64,000 nucleotides of DNA from Natroniella sulfidigena (GTDB lineage Bacteria; Bacillota; Halanaerobiia; Halobacteroidales; Halobacteroidaceae): positions 62,001-126,000 of the forward strand of contig NZ_JALKBY010000005.1 in the NCBI RefSeq assembly GCF_023223645.1, given 5' to 3'. The first letter of the stretch is position 1. Each line of letters opens with the position of its first letter. The position numbers and the translations under genes were made by a program. Below are positions 1 through 8,381 of the stretch, one piece after another. A model generated the notes under the pieces. That model made no database searches. It worked only from the letters and a program-made list of their open reading frames with translations, and was not told the DNA's origin.

Positions 1-1
1 A

Positions 2-637
2 ATTGTAGAGTATAAAGATGATGCTACCGCTTTTGATGGGGAGAAAAAGGGCCAAATTTTAGAAAAAGGTAGGTTGAATGCTAAAATCTCAACTATCTTT
101 TTTGAGTTGTTAGAAGAAAATGGCATTCCAACTCACTTGATTAAGGAGTTGACTGAAACTGAGGTATTAGTTAAGAAGTTAGATATTATTTTAGTAGAGG
201 TTGTAGTCAGAAATATAGCAACAGGTAGTTTGGCTGAACGGTTAGGTTTAGAAGAAGGGGTTGAATTAAATCAACCGGTCTTAGAGTTTTATTATAAGGA
301 TGATCAGTTGGGTGATCCATTAATTAATCGTTATCATATTTATGCTCAACAATTGGCAACTGCAGAAGAGATAGCAGAGATTGAAGAGTTGGCTTTAAAG
401 ATTAATCAGATTTTAATTGAGTTTTTAGCAGAGCGAGGGATTGATCTAATAGATTTTAAGTTGGAGTTTGGGAAAGATGAGGAAGGTCAGATTTATTTAG
501 CTGATGAAATTTCTCCAGATACTTGTCGTCTTTGGGATAGTGAGACCAAAAAGAAGCTGGATAAGGATCGTTTTCGACGTGATTTAGGAGAAGTAGAAGC
601 GGCTTATTATGAAATTTTAGAAAGAGTTAGCGGTTAG
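2..637 (+). CDS. purC: SAICAR synthetase (5'-truncated by window edge)
   Basis: PurC condenses CAIR with aspartate using ATP to give SAICAR in purine synthesis. The reading frame is open from base 2, so the gene starts before the window; about 211 residues are visible of a family length near 235. Family signatures can be read: [13 protein letters not shown] at the visible start, [22 protein letters not shown] and [13 protein letters not shown]. The TTG at 74 lies inside the conserved region and cannot be the start. It is followed by purF, purM, purN and purH on the same strand, the usual clostridial order. Identification is firm; only the N-terminus is missing. Confidence 0.97.
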   Translation: MVEYKDDATAFDGEKKGQILEKGRLNAKISTIFFELLEENGIPTHLIKELTETEVLVKKLDIILVEVVVRNIATGSLAERLGLEEGVELNQPVLEFYYKDDQLGDPLINRYHIYAQQLATAEEIAEIEELALKINQILIEFLAERGIDLIDFKLEFGKDEEGQIYLADEISPDTCRLWDSETKKKLDKDRFRRDLGEVEAAYYEILERVSG

Positions 638-665
638 TAAAAAACAATGAATAGATAATAGTGAA

Positions 666-839
666 ATATTGTGGCACTTTTGTGCCACAATATAGTTGAC
701 AGTTTACGGTTTACAGTTTACAGTTAAAGGTCAAAACATTAAAAAATTAAGATCTCTAAAACTCTTATATAATCATTAGTAAGTTTTATGGTTTTAATGG
801 TCTTAACTGTCAACTGTCAACTGTTCACTGTATACTGAT
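666..839. repeat. Hairpin plus heptamer-armed inverted repeat between purC and purF
   Basis: A 12-bp perfect stem (666-677 with 82-93 of the same hundred, TTTT loop) is followed by two arms of degenerate 7-base units. The left arm at 694-727 repeats GTTTACA-like units, and the right arm at 803-839 repeats AACTGTC-like units, so the arms are roughly complementary across an AT-rich centre. The left arm runs into AAAGGTCAAAAC and the right arm is preceded by GTTTTAATGGTC, which also pair. There is no T-run, so simple termination is unlikely. It may affect processing or stability of pur mRNA. Confidence 0.7.
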
Positions 840-856
840 ATAAAGGGGAGGAAGAG

Positions 857-2278
857 ATGAAAAAAGATTATTCACTCCATAATAAAGATTTATCTGATAA
901 GATGGAAGAGGAATGTGGTGTCTTTGGAATCTATGCTAATAAAAAAGTGGATGTATCTAATTTAAGCTATTTAGGTCTTCATGCTTTACAGCATCGTGGC
1001 CAAGAGAGTGCAGGGATTTGTGTTAATCATAAAGGTGAATTTAGAAATTATAAAGATATGGGATTGGTTACTAATGTATTTGATGAAGAGAAGTTAGCAG
1101 AATTAACTGGGGAGATGGCAATTGGTCATGTCCGTTATTCAACGACAGGTTCTAGTTTATTAGCTAATGCTCAACCATTATTGATCAATTCGATCAAGGG
1201 AGATCTTGCTCTTGCTCATAATGGTAATTTGGTCAATAGTGCTGAAATGAGGGCTAACTTAGAACAACAAGGCTCTATTTTCCATTCAACGCTTGATACA
1301 GAGGTAATAGCTCATCTAGTAGCTCGTTCATTTAAAGATAACATTATAGAAGCTTTTACTCATAGCCTACAACAGATTAGAGGGGCGTACAGTATTGTTG
1401 CGATGACTGAAGATAGTTTAATAGCAGCTAGAGACCCGCATGGTTTTCGACCACTGTCTATAGGTAAGTTAGGGGATAGTTATGTTGTTGCTTCAGAAAG
1501 CTGTGCTTTTGATATTATTGGGGCTAAGTTAATCAGAGATGTTAATCCAGGAGAGATGGTAATTATCAATGAAGATGGGGTTAATAGTATCTATTATGGG
1601 GAGCGAGAGTTAAATAACTTCTGTGTCTTTGAATTTATCTATTTTGCTCGACCAGATAGTGTGATTGGAGGACAGAGTGTTCACTTGGCCCGTCGAGAGA
1701 TGGGGCGACAGTTGGCTAAGGAGATGGAAGTGGAAGCTGATTTAGTAATTCCTGTTCCTAGTTCTGGAATTCCAGCTGCATTAGGTTTTGCTGAGGAGTC
1801 AGGAATTCCTTATGAGCAAGGGATTTTAAGGAATAAGTATGTTGGTCGAACTTTTATCCAACCGACTCAAGAGATCAGAAATTTAAAGGTCAAGATCAAG
1901 TTAAATCCAATCAAGGAGATTATCAAAGGTAAGAAAGTTGTTTTAATAGATGATTCGATTGTGAGAGGAACAACGAGTAAACTAATTATTAAAGCTGTTA
2001 AAGCAGCAGGGGCTAAAGAAGTTCATATGGCAATTTCTTCTCCACCAGTAACTCATCCTTGTTTTTATGGTTTGGATACTTCCCGGCGGAAGGAATTGAT
2101 TGCTTCTAATAATAGCATAGAAGAAATCTGCAAGCATATTGGAGCTGATTCTCTAGGATATTTGAGCCAAGAAGGATTGGCTAAATCGATCAAGGCTAAT
2201 GGATATGATTTCTGCACAGCCTGTCTTGATGGAGATTATCCACTGGAGTTGGGCTCAGGGAAGTATGACTTTGAATAA
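857..2278 (+). CDS. purF: Amidophosphoribosyltransferase
   Basis: PurF transfers glutamine amide nitrogen to PRPP, the first committed step of purine synthesis. It has 473 residues. An N-terminal propeptide of 19 residues ends in EEE before Cys20 (CGVFG), the glutaminase nucleophile after self-processing. The PRPP-binding loop VVLIDDSIVRGTTS lies near residue 360. Cysteines in NNFCVFEF, THPCFYG and CTACLDG match the four ligands of the [4Fe-4S] cluster in the Bacillus-type enzyme, so it is the oxygen-labile form. The ATG follows GGGGAGGAAGAG. It lies between purC and purM in the pur cluster. Confidence 0.97.
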   Translation: MKKDYSLHNKDLSDKMEEECGVFGIYANKKVDVSNLSYLGLHALQHRGQESAGICVNHKGEFRNYKDMGLVTNVFDEEKLAELTGEMAIGHVRYSTTGSSLLANAQPLLINSIKGDLALAHNGNLVNSAEMRANLEQQGSIFHSTLDTEVIAHLVARSFKDNIIEAFTHSLQQIRGAYSIVAMTEDSLIAARDPHGFRPLSIGKLGDSYVVASESCAFDIIGAKLIRDVNPGEMVIINEDGVNSIYYGERELNNFCVFEFIYFARPDSVIGGQSVHLARREMGRQLAKEMEVEADLVIPVPSSGIPAALGFAEESGIPYEQGILRNKYVGRTFIQPTQEIRNLKVKIKLNPIKEIIKGKKVVLIDDSIVRGTTSKLIIKAVKAAGAKEVHMAISSPPVTHPCFYGLDTSRRKELIASNNSIEEICKHIGADSLGYLSQEGLAKSIKANGYDFCTACLDGDYPLELGSGKYDFE

Positions 2279-2398
2279 ATTCGCTATTGCGAATTTAGTT
2301 TAAGGTTAAGGCTGAGGTTAAGTAAGAGTACTTAAAAGAGAGTTTAATTTTTTGAATTTAACTGTCAATTGTCAATTATAAACTATTAACTGATTTCT
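2277..2398. repeat. Intergenic hairpin and hexamer/heptamer repeat between purF and purM
   Basis: An 8-bp hairpin (2277-2284 with 2289-2296, loop TATT) overlaps the purF stop. It is followed by hexamer units TTAAGG, TTAAGG, CTGAGG, TTAAGT at 2300-2323 and then heptamer-like AACTGTCAATTGTCAATT at about 2360-2377. This is the same style of element as in the other pur gaps, but with only one arm well formed. Confidence 0.55.
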
Positions 2399-2410
2399 GG
2401 GGGGATTGAG

Positions 2411-3448
2411 ATGGGATTATCTTATAAAGATGCAGGTGTTGATATTGAAGCAGGAGATAAAGCGGTAGCTAAATTGAAGGATGATGTGCAAGAGACCTTT
2501 GGCCCTGAAGTATTGACAGATTTAGGTGGTTTTGGAGCTTTATTTGCTCCAGATTTAAGTGATTATCAACAGCCAGTCTTTGTTTCAGGAACGGATGGGG
2601 TAGGAACTAAGCTTAAAGTAGCATTTATGATGGAGCAGCATGATACGGTTGGAATTGATTTAGTAGCGATGTGTGTCAATGATATTTTGGCCCAGGGTGC
2701 TAGGCCGTTATTCTTCTTAGATTATTTAGCAACTGGAAAGTTAGATCCTGATCATGTAGCTGAAATAGTCAAAGGGATTACTACTGGTTGTAAACAGTCT
2801 GAAGCTGCTTTGATTGGTGGAGAGACAGCTGAGATGCCGGATTTTTATCAAACTGGAGAGTATGATCTGGCAGGATTTGTAGTAGGAATTGTTGATAAGG
2901 ATAAGATTATTACTGGAGATGAGATTAAGCCAGGAGATAAGATTATCGGTTTAGGATCGAATGGGATTCATAGTAATGGTTATTCTTTGGCCCGGAAGGT
3001 CTTTTTTGAAAAAGCAGGGTATGAGGTCAATCAGCAAGTTGATGAATTAGAAACCACACTAGGTGAAGAGTTATTAAAACCGACTCGAATTTATGTCAAG
3101 CCAGTTTTGAAGTTATTAGAGCAGTATCAAGTTAAAGGGATTGCTCATATTACTGGAGGAGGATTGATTGAGAATTTACCACGAATCTTACCAGATGAGA
3201 CTAAGGCAGTAATCAAGCAAGATAGTTGGGAGGTACCATCAGTCTTTAATTTAATGCAGGAATTAGGGGCGATCGAAGAGAAAGAAATGTACCGTACCTT
3301 TAATATGGGGATAGGAATGGTCTTGGTAGTTCCAGAAGAGGAAGCAGAGCAAGTGATTGAGACTGCTCAAGAATTAGGTGAAGAAGCTTATTTGATCGGA
3401 GAAGTTAAGGCAGGGGAGAACAAAGTAGAGTTTACAGTTAACAGTTGA
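2411..3448 (+). CDS. purM: Phosphoribosylformylglycinamidine cyclo-ligase (AIR synthetase)
   Basis: PurM closes the imidazole ring, converting FGAM to AIR with ATP. At 345 residues it has the usual family length. Visible motifs include SGTDGVGTKLK near residue 59, the metal/ATP site GGETAEMPDFY near 136, LGSNGIHSNGYSL near 181 and AHITGGGLIENLPR near 244. The ATG at 2411 follows a GGGGGGATTGAG ribosome site. Its 3' end runs directly into the repeat element of the purM-purN gap, and the last residues (VNS) are encoded by repeat-like sequence. Confidence 0.97.
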   Translation: MGLSYKDAGVDIEAGDKAVAKLKDDVQETFGPEVLTDLGGFGALFAPDLSDYQQPVFVSGTDGVGTKLKVAFMMEQHDTVGIDLVAMCVNDILAQGARPLFFLDYLATGKLDPDHVAEIVKGITTGCKQSEAALIGGETAEMPDFYQTGEYDLAGFVVGIVDKDKIITGDEIKPGDKIIGLGSNGIHSNGYSLARKVFFEKAGYEVNQQVDELETTLGEELLKPTRIYVKPVLKLLEQYQVKGIAHITGGGLIENLPRILPDETKAVIKQDSWEVPSVFNLMQELGAIEEKEMYRTFNMGIGMVLVVPEEEAEQVIETAQELGEEAYLIGEVKAGENKVEFTVNS

Positions 3449-3717
3449 CAGTGTACAGTTAAAAATCAATTGATAGTTGATAATTGATAGTTAAAGGTCA
3501 AAAACTGGAAACTACGCGCCTTGAGGGAAGTGATCTTTATTTCCTGAAGAACTACTCTTGGGGTGAATTAACACTAATTAAGAGCAGTGAAGAGCTGCTA
3601 GTAGCAAATTGCAATTTTAAAGCAGTAAGTTGTCAATGCTCATGGAATAATTTTTGGGTTTATAAATTTCTTTGATTTTAATTGTAAATTGTACATTGTA
3701 AACTGTCAATTAGAATG
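3432..3717. repeat. Heptamer inverted repeat carrying a ~170-base insert, purM-purN gap
   Basis: The left arm (3432-3506) is made of TTTACAGTTAACAGTTGACAG-like units, and ends with AGTTAAAGGTCAAAA. The right arm (3676-3717) is TTTTAATTGTAAATTG-like and ends ACTGTCAATTAG. Between them lies about 170 bases of different, more GC-balanced sequence with several short self-complementary stretches. A 63-codon frame across it has no family resemblance and a start buried in repeat, so I do not call a gene. Confidence 0.55.
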
Positions 3718-3730
3718 GCGAGGTGATAAG

Positions 3731-4342
3731 ATGTTAAAGCTAGGTGTGTTAGCTTCAGGGCGTGGAACTAATCTACAATCGATTATTGATGCTGTCAAGG
3801 CAGGTGAGCTAGAAGCTGAGATCGAAGTTGTGATCAGTGATAATCAAGATGCTCAAGCACTAGAGCGGGCAGCTAAGCATCAGATCGAAGCTCGGTATGT
3901 TGGCCCGGGAAATTATGATAATATCCAGGATTTTGAGCAAGCTATTATTGATCAGTTAGAGCGAAATGATGTAGAGCTGGTGATCTTAGCTGGTTTTATG
4001 AAATTATTGAGTCCTTATTTTATTGAGTATTATCAGAGTAGAATTATGAATATACATCCATCCCTACTGCCTGCTTTTAAAGGGTTGCATGCTCAACAGC
4101 AGGCTTTAGATTATGGGGTTAAGGTTGCAGGCTGTACAGTTCATTTTGTTGATCAGGGTATGGATACAGGGCCAATCATCTTGCAAGCAGCAGTAGAAGT
4201 TAAGGAAGATGATACGGAAGAGAGCTTAGCTAGTAGGATCTTAGAAGAAGAGCATAGGATTTATCCCGCAGCGATTAAGCTTTATGCCGAAGGTAAGTTA
4301 GAAATTGAAGGTGGGAAAGTTAAGATTAAAGAATCATTATAA
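3731..4342 (+). CDS. purN: Phosphoribosylglycinamide formyltransferase (GAR transformylase)
   Basis: PurN transfers formyl from 10-formyl-THF to GAR. From the ATG at 3731 it has 203 residues, normal for the family. The start is fixed by GGCGAGGTGATAAG just upstream; the frame is open further upstream only through repeat sequence. Motifs are LASGRGTNLQSII at the N-terminus, MNIHPSLLPAFKGLHAQQQA with the catalytic Asn and His, and GCTVHFVDQGMDTGPII with the catalytic Asp. It is followed, after a hairpin repeat, by purH. Confidence 0.96.
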   Translation: MLKLGVLASGRGTNLQSIIDAVKAGELEAEIEVVISDNQDAQALERAAKHQIEARYVGPGNYDNIQDFEQAIIDQLERNDVELVILAGFMKLLSPYFIEYYQSRIMNIHPSLLPAFKGLHAQQQALDYGVKVAGCTVHFVDQGMDTGPIILQAAVEVKEDDTEESLASRILEEEHRIYPAAIKLYAEGKLEIEGGKVKIKESL

Positions 4343-4346
4343 TAAT

Positions 4347-4436
4347 GTGTCAGTTATGTGTGGGAGTGTGAGTAAGGTCAAAACCATAAGGACTAAGGTT
4401 TTGCTTTTACTCACACATACTACTCACACTGACACT
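4347..4436. repeat. MITE-like hairpin repeat, copy 1 (purN-purH gap)
   Basis: About 90 bases bounded by GTGTCAG and CTGACAC inverted ends. It is built of GTGTGAGT-like units on the left, a central AAGGTCAAAACCATAAGG block, and GTTTTG plus ACTCACAC-like units on the right, so nearly the whole element can fold into one hairpin. A second copy lies at 37330-37413 with about five substitutions and one 6-base gap. No coding capacity. Confidence 0.85.
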
Positions 4437-4464
4437 ATTTATTAATAAAGAGGGAGTGATCAAG

Positions 4465-6036
4465 ATGACAAAAATCCGTCAAGCACTACTCAGTGTTTCC
4501 AATAAAGAAGGGATTGTTGATTTTGCTAAGGGTTTACATAAATTAGGAGTGAGCTTGATTTCAACAGGTGGGACAGCTAAAAAGTTAAAGGAAGCAGGAC
4601 TGCCGGTAGTTGGGATCAGTCAGGTGACCGATTATCCAGAAATGATGGATGGGCGGGTTAAGACCTTACATCCTGCTGTTCATGGTGGGATCTTAGCTGT
4701 TAGGGAGAATGAAGAACACATGAGTGAACTAAAAAAGCAGGGGATTAAGCCGATTGATTTAGTTGTCTGTAACTTGTATCCTTTTGCAGAGACGATTGCT
4801 AAAGAAGATGTAACTTTACAAGAGGCGATTGAGAATATAGATATTGGCGGGCCAACAATGATCCGTTCTGCTGCTAAGAATAATCAAGATGTAGCAGTCG
4901 TTGTTGATAATGGTGATTATGATAGTATTTTAGCAGAGCTTGAAGCTAATGATACCGCTTTAACAGAGGAAAGAAGACTAAAGTTAGCGTATAAAGCTTT
5001 TAAACATACAGCTGAGTATGATCATTTAATTCAGGATTATTTAGCTAATATTGTTACAGAAGGTAAACAAAGTTTACCAGAAGCTATCCAAGATAACTAT
5101 ACTAAGAAGGCAGATTTAAGGTATGGAGAGAATCCTCATCAACAAGCTGCCTTTTATGAAGAACAGCAATCAAATGAACCATCAGTAACAACAGCTAAGC
5201 AACTACACGGAAAAGCATTATCCTTTAATAATATCAATGATACCAATGGAGCTTTAGAGTTGGTTAAAGAGTTTACAGAACAACCTGCAGTAGCAGTAAT
5301 TAAGCATGCTAACCCTTGTGGTATGGCAGTAGCAGATGACTTAGCAGAGGCTTATCAGAAGGCTCATGCTGGAGATCCTACTTCTGCTTTTGGTAGTATT
5401 GTAGCTTTAAACCAAGAGGTCAGTGCAGATGTAGCTCAAGAGATAGCAGGGGAGGATAAGTTTGTTGAGGTTGTGATTGCTCCAAGCTTTAGTGAAGAAG
5501 CTTTAGAAATTTTAAAAGAGCGATGGGAGAATGTTCGTTTACTGGAGACTGGCCCATTGAGTATAAATCGTAAACAGCCAGGTTATGATTTAAAGAAAGT
5601 GACTGGAGGTTTATTAGTCCAAGATCGTGATATTGTTGAACTTAAAGAAGACGAGTTAGAAGTTGTGACTGAGGTTGAACCGACAGCTCAGCAACTGAAG
5701 GACCTAATCTTTAGTTGGAAGGTAGTTAAACATGTCAACTCCAATGCCATTGTGATGGGCAAAGATGGGATGATAGTTGGTGTCGGAGCAGGACAGATGA
5801 GCCGAATTGATGCGATGATTATAGCTGCTCGGAAAGCAGATGGACGACAAGAGGGAGGAATTGTTGCCTCTGATGCTTTCTTCCCATTTCCTGATGCTAT
5901 CGAACAGGCAGCTAAGAAAGGGATTAAGGCAATTATCCAACCGGGTGGTTCAATGAGGGATGAAGAGGTAATTGAAGCTGCTAATGAACATGGAATTGCA
6001 ATGGTGTTTACGGGGCGTAGACATTTTAAACATTAA
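4465..6036 (+). CDS. purH: Bifunctional AICAR transformylase / IMP cyclohydrolase
   Basis: PurH carries out the last two steps to IMP. From ATG 4465 it has 523 residues. The upstream GTG at 4456 is less likely because the AGGGAG ribosome site sits right against it. The N-terminal MGS-like IMP cyclohydrolase domain (roughly 1-150) shows STGGTAKKLKEAGL, GRVKTLHPAVHGGIL and NLYPF. The AICAR transformylase domain shows RYGENPHQQA, KHANPCGMA and the C-terminal FTGRRHFKH. purD, which often follows, is absent here. Confidence 0.97.
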   Translation: MTKIRQALLSVSNKEGIVDFAKGLHKLGVSLISTGGTAKKLKEAGLPVVGISQVTDYPEMMDGRVKTLHPAVHGGILAVRENEEHMSELKKQGIKPIDLVVCNLYPFAETIAKEDVTLQEAIENIDIGGPTMIRSAAKNNQDVAVVVDNGDYDSILAELEANDTALTEERRLKLAYKAFKHTAEYDHLIQDYLANIVTEGKQSLPEAIQDNYTKKADLRYGENPHQQAAFYEEQQSNEPSVTTAKQLHGKALSFNNINDTNGALELVKEFTEQPAVAVIKHANPCGMAVADDLAEAYQKAHAGDPTSAFGSIVALNQEVSADVAQEIAGEDKFVEVVIAPSFSEEALEILKERWENVRLLETGPLSINRKQPGYDLKKVTGGLLVQDRDIVELKEDELEVVTEVEPTAQQLKDLIFSWKVVKHVNSNAIVMGKDGMIVGVGAGQMSRIDAMIIAARKADGRQEGGIVASDAFFPFPDAIEQAAKKGIKAIIQPGGSMRDEEVIEAANEHGIAMVFTGRRHFKH

Positions 6037-6167
6037 AGATAAGTTGATACATAACAGTTAGAAATATCCTATCTCTTAGATTTTCTAAATTAGTTACTCA
6101 ATATCCTGTTTGTTTATTGTCAAAGTATTTAATTAAATATTTCTAATCATAATATACGATAATATCC

Positions 6168-6196
6168 TTTCACTTGATTTAAAAATTTGTTATAAT
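6168..6196 (+). promoter_or_regulatory. Candidate sigma-A promoter of a short transcript
   Basis: TTTCAC (6168-6173), a 17-base spacer and a perfect TATAAT (6191-6196). It would start a transcript near 6203 that reaches a strong hairpin terminator at 6260-6294 before the vanY-like gene. Only the -10 box is strong. Confidence 0.5.
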
Positions 6197-6202
6197 GCTA
6201 GT

Positions 6203-6294
6203 AGAATGGTGCAAAGGGGAAACCTACTGCAAATTAAAAATTAATTATTTTGATCGCTAGACATATCATCGTTAGGGGATGGTATGTCTTTTTT
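6203..6294 (+). ncRNA. Possible short structured RNA or leader in the 349-base purH-vanY gap
   Basis: The gap 6037-6385 holds no reading frame of note. A -10 box at 6191-6196 and a terminator ending at 6294 define a transcript of about 90 bases. Its 5' part contains AGTAG and CTACT (around 6201-6226), which can pair around a loop with GCAAAGGGGAAAC, and a second GCAAA follows. This vaguely recalls GEMM-type riboswitch sequence, but the rest of that consensus is missing. It could be a riboswitch-like leader of the carboxypeptidase gene or a free small RNA. I do not recognise the class. Confidence 0.3.
6260..6294 (+). terminator. Intrinsic terminator upstream of the vanY-like gene
   Basis: An 11-bp stem GACATATCATC with GATGGTATGTC (one G-U pair), loop of seven, followed by six T residues. 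Confidence 0.75.
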
Positions 6295-6385
6295 ACATTA
6301 TCTAGGTTATTGAATAATTAAAGTTTTTAGTTGTAAAGTGGTGTTAATTAAGATATAAAATTAAATTATAAAGGAGTTAGAGTAG

Positions 6386-7156
6386 ATGCTAAAAAAGTAT
6401 TTAAGCCAGTCGATAATAGTAATTATAGTGATTGTTATTAGCTTATTGATATTTAATTTTGCTACTGAATTAAAGGGAGAGCAGGTTGGACTAGCTCAAG
6501 AAATATCTATTATAAACAATCCTTTAGATAGGTTGGTACTGGTTAATAAACAGCGTCGTTTGAAGTGGAATTTTAGTCCACCTGATTTGACAACAGTCAA
6601 TATTCCATTTACTGTTGTAGAGAATTCTTCGCGACAAAAGATGAGATTTGAAGCAGCTAAAATGTTAGAAAATCTTATTTTTCAGGCTCAACAGGAAGAA
6701 ATTGAGCTAATAGGAGTTTCTGGTTATCGTTCTTATCAACGCCAATTAGAGATCTTTCTAGAGAATGTAATCCTATTTGGAGACGATGATAGCTATTCAA
6801 GTGCTCGGCCAGGACATAGTGAACATCAAACAGGTTTGGCTATTGATCTAACCACTCCTGATCTAAATTATCAGTTGACAGAAGAACTTGGTCAACATCA
6901 AGCAGGGCAGTGGTTAGAAAAATGGGCTCCTAGTTATGGATTTATTGTGCGTTATCAACAAGGGAAAGAAGGAATTACTGGATATCAGTATGAACCATGG
7001 CATTTGAGATATGTAGGAGTAGAAGCTGCACTTGAAATAGTAGCTGATGATTTGACATTAGAAGAATATTTATTTGCTCAACCAGAAAAGCTATTAACTG
7101 GTAAAGCTAAGTTAGGGATTGAACCACCAAGATTGAGGTTTCCCTTCGAGAGTTAA
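6386..7156 (+). CDS. VanY-type D-alanyl-D-alanine carboxypeptidase, membrane-anchored
   Basis: A zinc peptidase that trims the terminal D-Ala from peptidoglycan peptides outside the membrane. The 256-residue protein has a hydrophobic N-terminal segment (about 8-27) acting as signal or anchor. The VanY/DacB signatures are clear: GVSGYRSYQRQ, ARPGHSEHQTGLAIDLT with the His and Asp zinc ligands, and EPWHLRYVG with the third ligand. The start has an AAAGGAGTTAGAGTAG ribosome site. It stands alone between purH and a LysR gene; a sporulation or cortex role is possible but not shown. Confidence 0.9.
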   Translation: MLKKYLSQSIIVIIVIVISLLIFNFATELKGEQVGLAQEISIINNPLDRLVLVNKQRRLKWNFSPPDLTTVNIPFTVVENSSRQKMRFEAAKMLENLIFQAQQEEIELIGVSGYRSYQRQLEIFLENVILFGDDDSYSSARPGHSEHQTGLAIDLTTPDLNYQLTEELGQHQAGQWLEKWAPSYGFIVRYQQGKEGITGYQYEPWHLRYVGVEAALEIVADDLTLEEYLFAQPEKLLTGKAKLGIEPPRLRFPFES

Positions 7157-7292
7157 AGAAATAGGATCATTAATTAATGTTGTTAAAACTTCAGTTCACT
7201 ATAATCAATGAATCTTTTATCTAAGTCATAAAATTTTAGGTAATTTTTTGTAGCTTTTTTACTCTAGGTTTCATTTTTTAATACATCAATGC

Positions 7293-8177
7293 TCACCTAT
7301 CAAGTAATAACTTCATAAATTTTTTACTGGCCAATGAGAAAGGAATCTTTTTATTGGTTATGATTGCTAAGTCTCTGTGGGGTAGCTCTTCTGTTAAGTT
7401 GACCTTAAATAACCCTGCTTCAGTATCCTGAAGGCAGTAATCAGGTACAAAAGAGATTCCTAGTCCTATCCTAGCCATCTCAACTAATAGATCTACACTA
7501 CCTAATTCCACTTCAGGTTGTAGATCAATGCTTAATTGATTGATTAACTCTTCAAAGAATTTTCTAGTAGTAGTCTTCTTTTCTAGCATTAATAAAGGAT
7601 AGTCACTTAAATCATGTAGAGAAACCTTCTTCTCTTTAAGTTGCTTGTATTTATCTCCACTGATCAGGATATCACTAAAGGTATAGACTTGTTCAACTTC
7701 CATAAAATCAGTAACTTCTTTATTGGGTAGATTACTGATAATCAGATCAACCTTACCTTGCTTTAGTAACTCGACACATTTGCTAGAGGTGCGATTAGTA
7801 ATCTGAATATGGATTTGGGGATAAAGTTGATGGAATTTCTTTAAGTAAGGTAATAAAAAGTATTTACAGATCGTATCGTTGGCCCCAAGATGAATCTCAC
7901 CTGCTTTAAAAGAGTTAATCTCTTGAATATTTCGCTCACCATTTTTGATCAGGTTAAAGGCAGGTTCAATATGTTTAAATAAAATTTCACCTTCTTTAGT
8001 CAAGGTAACTTGTTTGGTTGTTCTGATAAATAGAGTAGTATTCAACTCCTCTTCTAAGGATTTGATTGATTGGCTGACGGCCGATTGAGAGATAAAAAGC
8101 TCGTCAGCAGCTTGAGAAAAGTTTAGATGCTGTGCTACATAATAAAAAACTTTATAGAGTTCGTAATTAATACTCAT
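7293..8177 (-). CDS. LysR-family transcriptional regulator
   Basis: A 294-residue regulator with an N-terminal winged helix (about 1-60: NFSQAADELFISQSAVSQSIKSLEEELNTTLFIR) and a type 2 periplasmic-binding-like effector domain (about 90-294, GLGISFVPDYCL near the end). It is divergent from purL with about 200 bases between, including a repeat element. LysR proteins often control the divergent gene, but control of purL would be unusual and is not supported by an obvious T-N11-A dyad that I can defend. The effector is unknown. Confidence 0.92.
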   Translation of the reverse strand: MSINYELYKVFYYVAQHLNFSQAADELFISQSAVSQSIKSLEEELNTTLFIRTTKQVTLTKEGEILFKHIEPAFNLIKNGERNIQEINSFKAGEIHLGANDTICKYFLLPYLKKFHQLYPQIHIQITNRTSSKCVELLKQGKVDLIISNLPNKEVTDFMEVEQVYTFSDILISGDKYKQLKEKKVSLHDLSDYPLLMLEKKTTTRKFFEELINQLSIDLQPEVELGSVDLLVEMARIGLGISFVPDYCLQDTEAGLFKVNLTEELPHRDLAIITNKKIPFSLASKKFMKLLLDR

Positions 8178-8254
8178 TAATAACCACTCCTAATCAATAG
8201 CATAAGTAATATTAATTTTACTACTTAATTATATCACGGTATAATTAAAATAGC

Positions 8255-8372
8255 TAATTGACAGTTGATATGATTTTTATGGTTTTCACGGAGGGTCTTG
8301 ATAAAGACCCGTAGGGATAATTGATAATTAATAAATAAAGATCCAATTATAAATTGTAAATTAAAAACGAGG
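8255..8372. repeat. Heptamer-type repeat and hairpin in the purL leader
   Basis: GACAGTTGATATG-like units on the left, a hairpin GGGTCTT (8293-8299) with AAGACCC (8304-8310), then AATTGATAATTAATAA and AATTATAAATTGTAAATT on the right, ending just before the purL ribosome site. It belongs to the same loose family as the repeats in the purC-H gaps. Confidence 0.5.
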
Positions 8373-8381
8373 GGGCCAAAA

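Noticed and set aside
694-839. Possible CRISPR or tandem-repeat array
   Set aside because: Units are 6-7 bases, degenerate and without spacers; no cas gene is present anywhere in the window.
3484-3675. A 63-codon frame between purM and purN
   Set aside because: It starts inside a repeat arm, has no ribosome site and no family resemblance; the sequence is better explained as a repeat with an insert.
4456-4464. GTG start for purH
   Set aside because: The AGGGAG ribosome site is adjacent to it; spacing favours ATG 4465.
8178-8381. Purine riboswitch or PurR box before purL
   Set aside because: The leader contains repeat units and a GGGTCTT/AAGACCC hairpin but not the conserved purine-aptamer loops or a PurR-box pair.
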